From: QHWK01 sp035315685
GTDB taxonomy: Bacteria > Acidobacteriota > Vicinamibacteria > Vicinamibacterales > CAVVIG01
Length of the DNA: 5,049 bases
Direction of reading: 5' to 3'
Assembly: GCA_035315685.1 (NCBI GenBank)
Contig: DATFXR010000870.1
Coordinates: 1-5,049, forward strand
The position numbers and the translations under genes are program-made. Position 1 is the stretch's first letter. Each line of letters opens with the position of its first letter. The notes below the pieces were generated by a model. It was not told the DNA's origin, ran no database searches, and saw nothing but the letters and a program-made list of their open reading frames with translations. Shown here one piece after another: positions 1 to 5,049 of this stretch.

Positions 1-59
1 GGGTTCAGGGTTCAGGGTTCAGCGTTCAGGGTTCTGGTTCGCGTTCGAGTTCTCGTTCT
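1..59. repeat. TGAACCC-type heptamer repeat grading into hexamer repeats
   Basis: The plus strand shows GGGTTCA three times in perfect tandem (1-7, 8-14, 15-21). Two single-mismatch copies follow: GCGTTCA (22-28) and GGGTTCT (29-35). From 36 to 59 the period shifts to six bases (GGTTCG, CGTTCG, AGTTCT, CGTTCT). Read on the minus strand this is GAACNN followed by TGAACCC units. The hexamer part keeps the adaptor's reading frame and encodes alternating Asn-X residues. A heptamer copy supplies its TGA stop (complement of 19-21). The array is cut by the left edge, so its full length is unknown. Similar TGAACCC arrays are, as I recall, common between genes in Acidobacteriota; that comparison was not checked. 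Confidence 0.85.
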
Positions 60-1149
60 GTGCCGGTTGAATCGGGACGCCGTCGGCGAGCTTTTGCGCG
101 CCCGAGGTGACGACGCGTTCGCCGGACTTGATGCCGGAAAGGATGGGGTAGTTCTGTCCGGCGATCGGGCCGACGGTGATCGGGCGCTGCTTCGCGACCA
201 GCTTGCCGCCGGCGTCTTCCGCGACGAACGCGAAGAACTGTCCGTTGATGCGCAGGACCGCCGTGACCGGCACGACGAGCGCGTCGGCGGTCTTCCAGAC
301 GATGCGGGCACGAACGTACTGCGACGGCCGCAGCGAGCCGGTCGGATTCCGCACTGGCGCCTTGACGAGAATCGACTGCGTCTGATCGTCCACGTGCGGC
401 GAGATGAAGTTCGCCGTGGTCCGCGCCAGCTCCTGCGATCCGTCGCTGCTCAGAATCCGAACCGGCAGGCCGATCTTCAGACTCGGCGCGCGTTCCACCG
501 GCACGTCCACGTGCAGCTCCAGCGTCTCGTTCTGATCGATCGTCGTCAGAATGGTCTGCGGCGTGACGACGTTGCCGACCCGCACCGGCACGTCGCCGAC
601 GATCCCGGCGGTCGGCGCAACCACCGTGAAGTAGCGCAGCTGCACCTCCTGCTGCCGCACCTGCGCCTGCAGCGACTTGAGCGACGCCTCAGCGGTCTCG
701 AGCGCGGTGGTCGCCTGTTCCTGTTCCTGCTTGCTGATCGCGCCGGCGGCGTACAGTTCGCTCGCGCGCTGCGCCTGCTGCCGCGCGAAGGTGACCGCCG
801 CCTGGCGCGCGGCCAGCTCCGCTTCCTGGCTCGACACGGCCGCCTGCTGCCGCCGCGGATCGATCTGCATCAGCGGCGCCCCGCGCACGACGCGCTGGCC
901 CGACACGACATCGATCTGCGTGATCTGGCCGTCCACCTGCGGCTGCACGGCGGTTGACTTGAGCGACTTCAGCGTCGCGACGTACTCCGTGGTGTCCTCG
1001 ATCGGCGCTGGCGCGGCAACCGCCAGCGCGACCGGCGTCGGCGGCAGGGCAGGCGGTGCCTGTGCCGCCGAGTCCGATCGGCATGCAGCCGTCGTCAGCA
1101 CGGCGGACAGTGAAATCGCGGCACAGCGGAGTAGTCGAAGCACCGGCAT
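19..1149 (-). CDS. RND efflux pump periplasmic adaptor (membrane fusion lipoprotein)
   Basis: This 376-residue protein links an inner-membrane RND permease to an outer-membrane channel in a tripartite export pump of the AcrA/MexA type. Residues 1-23 form a lipoprotein signal: Arg5 and Arg8, a hydrophobic stretch, then TAAC with Cys23 as the likely lipidated residue (Thr at -3 is not the best lipobox). The first lipoyl half follows at about 68-97 (QPQVDGQITQIDVVSGQRV), then a Gln/Ala/Glu-rich coiled-coil hairpin at 99-170. The second lipoyl half is at 172-205 (VVAPTAGIVGDVPVRVGNVV), the beta-barrel at about 208-283, and the membrane-proximal domain at 290-360 (VVPVTAVL). The length is normal for the family. 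The Met at 1147-1149 was chosen because the signal peptide starts there; an in-frame Met at 1219-1221 would put 24 non-signal residues in front of it. No strong ribosome binding site is visible. The C-terminus (about 365-376) is Asn-rich and is encoded by a repeat. The substrate cannot be told. The permease should lie off the left edge. Confidence 0.93.
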   Translation of the reverse strand: MPVLRLLRCAAISLSAVLTTAACRSDSAAQAPPALPPTPVALAVAAPAPIEDTTEYVATLKSLKSTAVQPQVDGQITQIDVVSGQRVVRGAPLMQIDPRRQQAAVSSQEAELAARQAAVTFARQQAQRASELYAAGAISKQEQEQATTALETAEASLKSLQAQVRQQEVQLRYFTVVAPTAGIVGDVPVRVGNVVTPQTILTTIDQNETLELHVDVPVERAPSLKIGLPVRILSSDGSQELARTTANFISPHVDDQTQSILVKAPVRNPTGSLRPSQYVRARIVWKTADALVVPVTAVLRINGQFFAFVAEDAGGKLVAKQRPITVGPIAGQNYPILSGIKSGERVVTSGAQKLADGVPIQPAQNENSNANQNPER

Positions 1150-1219
1150 CAGACTGCGTATTGGACTCTCGAGGTTCCGGGAAGGTTCCGGCAGAACGCG
1201 GCGGTAGAATCCGACCACC
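1150..1219. promoter_or_regulatory. Divergent promoter/operator region between the adaptor gene and the plus-strand cluster
   Basis: These 70 bases must hold the promoters of the minus-strand adaptor gene and probably of the plus-strand cluster. AGGTTCCGG occurs twice, at 1172-1180 and 1183-1191. The copies are 11 bases apart, about one helical turn, as expected for a protein bound to one face of the DNA. Between and partly within them lies TTCCGGGAA (1175-1183), an inverted repeat around a central base. TAGAAT (1205-1210) resembles a sigma-70 -10 box for the plus strand; it would start transcription only a few bases before the ATG at 1220, implying a leaderless or nearly leaderless mRNA. No convincing -35 box was found. 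The regulatory role is inferred from position and symmetry only. Confidence 0.4.
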
Positions 1220-3238
1220 ATGATTATGCGTCTTTCCGCCGCGTCCCGCGTGCTCGTCGCGGCCGTGCTCGTTCTCGACGGCTCGTCAGCCGACGCCGTG
1301 CAGACAACCACAACCCCGGCGATTCGCGTCCGGGCACGCACCGCGTCGACGCGCGATACAGCCTCGGATACCGCGATTCAGACGACGCGGATCAGCGTCA
1401 CCAGCGTCGGCGATCAGTTGGGCGGCGAGAGCACGCTGCCGACGATCACACCCGACGGCCGCTACGTCGCATTCCTCTTCAACACGAACTCTCTTGCACT
1501 CCACGACAACCAGACGCGAGAGACGAGAGCGCTTGGAACCGTGACCGGACACCCAGCGTTCACGCGCGATGGCCGGTTCCTCTTGTATCACGATCCGTCC
1601 GCCATGTCGGTCGCGTACGACATGGCGACCGGCACGACACGCTCGCTGGGCCTCAATGCGGTGACAGTCAGCGACGACCTCCGGTTTGCCACCTTCTACG
1701 GCACGGTGCCGGTGCCGCCGTACAACTACATCCCGGCGTACGTGCGGGACCGCCAGACCGGAACGGACACGCAGATTCTCATCCCAGACTCCGTCGACTG
1801 GCAGGATGTCGGTTCGCCGACGCTGAGCCCGACCGGTCGCTACGTGGCGTTTTCCCATCAGAGGGTCCCACCGTTCTTTCTCGGCCGGACAACAGAAGCC
1901 TACGTCTGGGATCGCTCGACCGGCATCGTGACACAAGTAAACACGCAGCCCCCTGGCGGCGCGGGTCGGTTCGCGTATCCGGTCGCTTTCACCCGTGACG
2001 AACACTCCTTGCTCATCGGCGTATTCTGCTTTTGCAATAATCCAACCCAGGTCTTCGTCGATCTCACAACCGGCACGCAGACGCCGATGAGCCTGGCGCC
2101 GGCCAGCCAGCTCGCCCTCAGCGCAAACGGCCGCTTCCTGTCGTACGTCGACGGTACCCCGACGCATGCGTACGTGCACGATCTCATCATCGCGGAGACG
2201 CGCCAGGTCGACGTCAACGCCGACGGTAGCTCGGGGAATGCCGACGCCTTTGGGCCGGTTGCCGACGACACGGGACGCGCCGCCTTCGCATCGAACGCGT
2301 CAAATCTCGTTGCAGGCGATACCAACGGGTCATCGGACGTCTTCTTCGCGACGATTGCCTCCGCGCCGCCGCCGGCGCCCCGGAATCTGTCGGCAGCGGT
2401 GTCGAGTGCGGGCGTCGCGGGATCACGCGTGACACTGAGCTGGCTTGCGCCGGCGGCCGGCGCCTGGACCGGCTACGTCATCGAAGCCGGATCGGGTCCG
2501 AACCTCGCGGATCTGGCGAGCATCTCGACCAACAGCCTCGCGACCACTTTCAGTACTCTCGTGGCCGGTGCCGGCGTGTTCTTCGTCCGCGTGCGTGCGT
2601 CGAACGGCACCACTGCGGGTGAACCGTCGAACGAGATTGTCGTCACCGTCGCGACTAATCCGTCCGATCGCCCGTCGGCTCCTTCGAATCTGACCGCGTC
2701 GGTGTCGAATTCAGCGGTGACGCTGACGTGGCTACCGCCCGGCGGCGGCAGCGCGCCGACCGAGTACATCATTCAAGCCGGTTCGTCGCCCACTCTGGCG
2801 AACCTCGCGAACTTCGCGACAGGTAGTGCCGCAACCAGCTACACAGCGACCGGCGTCGGGGCGGGAACCTACTTCGTGCGCGTCCTCGCGTCGAATGCAG
2901 CCGGCGTGGGTCCCCCTTCGAACGAGGTCGTGATCACGATCGCTAGCGTGCAGCCGTGTTCCGCCCCCCCGGGGCAGCCGTCATCGTTCGTCGCGTTCGC
3001 CACGGGTTCGACGGTCACGCTGCAGTGGGGGGCCAGTGCTGGATCACCGACTTCGTACGTGATTGAAGCCGGATCGCAATCCGGACTCGCCGACGTCGCA
3101 ACCTTCGATACCGGGAGCGTCGCGACTTCCCTGTCGGTGCCGGGCGTCGGCGCCAACACGTATTTCGTGCGCGTGCGCGCGAAAAACCCGTGTGGAGTCA
3201 GCTTGCCGTCACGCGAGAGTGCCGTCACGGTGCGATGA
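1220..3238 (+). CDS. Secreted PD40 beta-propeller protein with three fibronectin type III domains
   Basis: This is a 672-residue exported protein. Residues 1-26 look like a Sec signal: Arg4 and Arg10, a hydrophobic core at 11-19, and likely cleavage after ADA (24-26). The N-terminal half carries seven PD40/TolB-like propeller motifs, at about 74 (PTITPDGRYVAF), 112 (PAFTRDGRFLLY), 148, 200 (PTLSPTGRYVAF), 254, 298 (LALSANGRFLSY) and 345. This fits a closed seven-blade propeller. Blades 3, 5 and 7 have degenerate motifs. Blade 7 ends in GDTNGSSDVFF, the usual closing style of this family. Fibronectin type III domains follow at about 384-477, 484-576 and 583-672, with core Trp408, Trp504 and Trp603. 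No catalytic domain is visible, so a binding or scaffold role at the cell surface is inferred. Cys580 and Cys658 in the third domain could form a disulfide, and Cys270-Phe-Cys272 lies in blade 5. An alternative start is Met3 (1226). No clear ribosome binding site precedes either start. The stop overlaps the next gene. Confidence 0.88.
   Translation: MIMRLSAASRVLVAAVLVLDGSSADAVQTTTTPAIRVRARTASTRDTASDTAIQTTRISVTSVGDQLGGESTLPTITPDGRYVAFLFNTNSLALHDNQTRETRALGTVTGHPAFTRDGRFLLYHDPSAMSVAYDMATGTTRSLGLNAVTVSDDLRFATFYGTVPVPPYNYIPAYVRDRQTGTDTQILIPDSVDWQDVGSPTLSPTGRYVAFSHQRVPPFFLGRTTEAYVWDRSTGIVTQVNTQPPGGAGRFAYPVAFTRDEHSLLIGVFCFCNNPTQVFVDLTTGTQTPMSLAPASQLALSANGRFLSYVDGTPTHAYVHDLIIAETRQVDVNADGSSGNADAFGPVADDTGRAAFASNASNLVAGDTNGSSDVFFATIASAPPPAPRNLSAAVSSAGVAGSRVTLSWLAPAAGAWTGYVIEAGSGPNLADLASISTNSLATTFSTLVAGAGVFFVRVRASNGTTAGEPSNEIVVTVATNPSDRPSAPSNLTASVSNSAVTLTWLPPGGGSAPTEYIIQAGSSPTLANLANFATGSAATSYTATGVGAGTYFVRVLASNAAGVGPPSNEVVITIASVQPCSAPPGQPSSFVAFATGSTVTLQWGASAGSPTSYVIEAGSQSGLADVATFDTGSVATSLSVPGVGANTYFVRVRAKNPCGVSLPSRESAVTVR
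2369..3235 (+). repeat. Three tandem fibronectin type III repeats with an exact 291-base period
   Basis: The segments encoding YVIEAGS, YIIQAGS and YVIEAGS start their Ile codons at 2480, 2771 and 3062, exactly 291 bases (97 residues) apart. Other shared elements are the TLSW/TLTW/TLQW strand, the VFFVRVRASN / TYFVRVLASN / TYFVRVRAKN strand and the closing PSNE / PSNE / PSRE. The nucleotide sequences have diverged clearly, so these are old duplications rather than recent copies. The third copy differs in having a cysteine before it and one in its NPCGVS loop. Confidence 0.85.
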
Positions 3239-4365
3239 TGCGCATTCCATTCCTCGTCCTCGTGGTGTCGTCGTCCACGATCGCGCTTGCACAGCGGCCG
3301 CAGCAGCCACCGCCTCACGCGGCTGCGCACCACGAGTTCGTCATCGACGACTTCCACACCGAGAGCGGCGCGGTCTTGCCGAAGGCGCGGATTGTCTACG
3401 GCACCTACGGCACGCTCGACCCGGCCCGCGACAACGCGGTGCTCCTGCCGTCGCACTACATGGCGAATCATCACGGCTACGACTGGCTGATCGCGGGGCA
3501 GGGCGCCGCCGCACCGGCCAACGAAGCGCGTGCGCTCGATCCGTCGAAGCTGTTCCTCGTGGCCACGGAGCTGTTCGGCAACGGCCAATCCTCGTCGCCG
3601 AGCAACACACCCGAGCCGTTTCACGGCCCGCGCTTTCCGGTGATGACGATCCGCGACAACGTCGAGGCAGTGCATCGACTGCTCGTCGACGAGCTGCGCA
3701 TCACGCATGTGCGGGCCGTGATTGGATTCTCGATGGGCGCCGAGCAGGCGTTTCAATGGGCGGTCAGCCATCCGTCGTTCGCCGATCGCATCGTGGCGAC
3801 GGCGGGAACCGCGAAGGCGTGGCCGCACGGCGTCGTCCGGCTGGAAGGGCAGATCGCAGCGCTCACCGCCGATCCCGAATTCCAGGGCGGCGACTACACG
3901 TCGCCGCCACGCAAGGGAATCGAAGCGTACGGCATGGTCTGGCTCGGGTGGCTCTACTCGCAGGAGTGGTGGCGCCGCGAGATGTGGAAGACGACTGCGC
4001 CGGATCGCACGCTCGAGCAGGAGATCGACAGTCGCCGGCGCACCTTCTTCGCGAACAACGACGCGAACGATCTGATTCTGCAGGCACGGACGTGGCAGCG
4101 CCACGACGTCGGCACGACCAAGGGCTTCGCGGGCGACACCGCCAGGGCGCTGCGATCGATCACGATTCCAGTGCTCTACATGCCATCGGAAACCGATCTG
4201 TACTTTCCGGTGGGCGACGCGAAGTACGAATCGCAGTTCATCGCGCAGGTGTCGCTCGTGCCGATTCCGTCGTTGTGGGGCCATCCCGCAGGCGCCGGCG
4301 GCAATCCGGCCGACCGTGCGTTCCTGAACGAAAAGATCGGGCGGTTTCTCTCCGGTTTACAATAA
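3235..4365 (+). CDS. Exported alpha/beta hydrolase, homoserine O-acetyltransferase (MetX)-like
   Basis: This is a 376-residue alpha/beta-hydrolase-fold enzyme. Residues 1-20 form a Sec signal ending in ALAQ, so the enzyme should act outside the cytoplasm. The mature part follows the MetX layout: YGTYGTLDPARDNAVLLPSH (55-74), LFGNGQSSSPSNTPEP (113-128), RFPVMTIRDNV (133-143) and the nucleophile elbow GFSMGAEQ with Ser166. Asp321 in SETDLYFP and His350 in WGHPAG complete a Ser-Asp-His triad. True homoserine O-acetyltransferases are cytoplasmic and usually have GGSMGG at the elbow and a GWW motif near the N-terminus. Both are altered here, so a role in methionine synthesis is unlikely. An esterase, lipase-like or acyl-transfer activity on an unknown substrate is more plausible. 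The start was set at the first of two adjacent Met codons (3235 and 3238) because the signal peptide begins there; an in-frame ATG at 3190 would add 15 unrelated residues. ATG overlaps the upstream TGA, suggesting translational coupling. A GAGAG at 3215-3219 is too far upstream to be a good ribosome binding site. Confidence 0.88.
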   Translation: MMRIPFLVLVVSSSTIALAQRPQQPPPHAAAHHEFVIDDFHTESGAVLPKARIVYGTYGTLDPARDNAVLLPSHYMANHHGYDWLIAGQGAAAPANEARALDPSKLFLVATELFGNGQSSSPSNTPEPFHGPRFPVMTIRDNVEAVHRLLVDELRITHVRAVIGFSMGAEQAFQWAVSHPSFADRIVATAGTAKAWPHGVVRLEGQIAALTADPEFQGGDYTSPPRKGIEAYGMVWLGWLYSQEWWRREMWKTTAPDRTLEQEIDSRRRTFFANNDANDLILQARTWQRHDVGTTKGFAGDTARALRSITIPVLYMPSETDLYFPVGDAKYESQFIAQVSLVPIPSLWGHPAGAGGNPADRAFLNEKIGRFLSGLQ

Positions 4366-4377
4366 GAGACCCTCAAC

Positions 4378-4383
4378 GGAGAG
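4378..4383 (+). promoter_or_regulatory. Ribosome binding site of the gene starting at 4392
   Basis: GGAGAG lies eight bases before the ATG at 4392, a good Shine-Dalgarno match and the clearest one in the window. It supports this start. It also suggests that this gene is translated independently although it follows the hydrolase by only 26 bases. Confidence 0.75.
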
Positions 4384-4391
4384 CTATCGAT

Positions 4392-5049
4392 ATGCGCCAC
4401 TATCTCATCGGCGTCGCCGCCGCCCTTGTCCTGGCGAGCGCGGCCGTTTCGTCGACGACCGACATTGTCCTCGCGCAGGCGCCCGCCACGCAGACGGTAA
4501 AGCCCGCGGCGAAGCCGGCGACCGCTGCCAAGGCGGCGATTCGCCGGCTCGCCGATGGACATCCGGATCTGCAGGGCACCTACGACATCGCCACGCTGAC
4601 GCCGGTCGATCGACCGCGCGGGGTGAAGAACCTCGTCCTCACCGAACAGGAAGCCGTGGCAATGGAGAAATACGAAGCCCAGCGGCAGGTGAAGAACGAC
4701 GCGCCGCTGAAAGGCGACCGCGGCGCTCCGCCGGTCGGCGGCGAGACGACGGCGCCAAAATCGTACCTCGAGTTCCTCGAGCAGGCCGGCGGCGGCGTGG
4801 TCGGCGGCTACAACAACTTCTGGCTCTCCGGCGGCGACCACGTGATCAGGGTCGACGGCCAGCCGCGCAGTTCGCTGATCATCGATCCGCCGGACGGTCA
4901 AGTGCCGGCGATGAAACCCGAGGCGACGAAGCGCAATCAGGCGTTCCTCGCCGGGGCTGCGGCGCCTGACGCGAGCGAGAGCGGCAACTCGGGACCGCCT
5001 GGCGCGTTCGATGGTCCAGAAACGCGGCCGCTCGCCGAACGGTGCCTGC
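4392..5049 (+). CDS. Secreted protein of unknown function, 3' end beyond the window
   Basis: The frame stays open from ATG 4392 to the right edge, giving 219 residues. Residues 1-30 look like a Sec signal (MRHYLIGVAAALVLASA, cleavage near LAQA). An Ala/Lys/Pro-rich linker at about 31-50 follows. The mature part begins with PDLQGTYDIATLTPVDRP (58-75). It continues with an LTEQEA helix that includes MEKYEAQR (84-98), then GGYNNFWLSGG (138-148), SSLIIDPPDGQVP (160-172) and GPETRPLAERCL at the edge. I recognise this pattern (PDLxGxW/Y ... YNxFW ... SLIVDPPDGxxP ... RPLxERC) from secreted hypothetical proteins common in Acidobacteriota and similar soil bacteria; no function is known to me. In those relatives the protein continues well past the ERC motif, so the C-terminal part is probably missing here. 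The good ribosome binding site and codon use like its neighbours support a real gene. It is probably co-transcribed with the hydrolase upstream. Confidence 0.85.
   Translation, partial: MRHYLIGVAAALVLASAAVSSTTDIVLAQAPATQTVKPAAKPATAAKAAIRRLADGHPDLQGTYDIATLTPVDRPRGVKNLVLTEQEAVAMEKYEAQRQVKNDAPLKGDRGAPPVGGETTAPKSYLEFLEQAGGGVVGGYNNFWLSGGDHVIRVDGQPRSSLIIDPPDGQVPAMKPEATKRNQAFLAGAAAPDASESGNSGPPGAFDGPETRPLAERCL

Noticed and set aside
12..311. Minus-strand frame ending in repeated Arg-Thr
   Set aside because: The Arg-Thr run is only the hexamer repeat read in another frame, and the rest is Ser/Arg-rich shadow of the adaptor gene.
67..957. A 296-codon plus-strand open frame opposite the efflux adaptor
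   Set aside because: The translation is Arg/Asp/Leu-rich low-complexity sequence with no recognisable fold. The adaptor on the other strand matches its family along its full length.
1150..1341. Longer start for the efflux adaptor (ATG at 1221 or further upstream)
   Set aside because: It would place residues without signal character before an obvious lipoprotein signal and run antisense into the propeller gene. The CATG at 1219-1222 gives an ATG on both strands by chance.
1286..2179. A 297-codon minus-strand open frame opposite the propeller region
   Set aside because: The translation is Arg-rich and featureless, and it is the shadow of clear propeller motifs on the plus strand.
2869..4284. 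A 471-codon open frame on the minus strand opposite the FnIII end and the hydrolase
   Set aside because: It is antisense to two well-supported genes, its translation is Arg/His-rich without domain patterns, and long antisense frames are expected in high-GC coding DNA.
4366..4391. Possible terminator or promoter between the hydrolase and the next gene
   Set aside because: The 26 bases hold no hairpin with a T run and no promoter pair. Only the ribosome binding site is supported.
4176..4901. A 241-codon minus-strand open frame near the right edge
   Set aside because: It runs opposite the hydrolase end and the secreted-protein gene. The plus-strand gene has a signal peptide, family motifs and a good ribosome binding site; this frame has none.

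Overview
This 5,049-base window is a high-GC bacterial chromosome fragment. It is densely coded, and every gene product carries an export signal. The high GC, the TGAACCC-type heptamer repeat at the left edge, the PD40-propeller/fibronectin-III protein and the secreted 'YNxFW ... SLIIDPPDG' family all fit an Acidobacteriota-like organism, perhaps Vicinamibacteria. That placement rests on recalled family and repeat style and is an inference. No RNA gene, IS element, CRISPR array, phage gene or origin was seen.

Layout: positions 1-21 hold a short heptamer repeat that runs into the 3' end of a minus-strand gene (19-1149). That gene encodes a lipoprotein-type periplasmic adaptor (membrane fusion protein) of an RND efflux pump. 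The pump permease would be expected beyond the left edge. A 70-base divergent spacer (1150-1219) with a near-palindrome and a helically phased direct repeat separates it from a plus-strand gene cluster.

The plus-strand cluster has three tightly packed genes. First is a 672-residue secreted protein with a seven-blade PD40 (TolB/WD40-like) propeller and three fibronectin type III domains (1220-3238). Second is an exported alpha/beta hydrolase of the homoserine O-acetyltransferase (MetX)-like superfamily (3235-4365), whose start overlaps the preceding stop. Third is a secreted protein of unknown function (4392 to the right edge, incomplete) with a good ribosome binding site 26 bases downstream of the hydrolase.

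The cluster looks like an operon of extracytoplasmic proteins: a surface-binding or scaffold protein, a hydrolase, and an uncharacterised partner. No substrate can be read from the sequence. The window looks mostly like ordinary chromosome. The most notable points are the repeat that supplies the adaptor's C-terminus and stop codon, the propeller-FnIII architecture next to an exported MetX-like enzyme, and the uncharacterised secreted family at the right edge.
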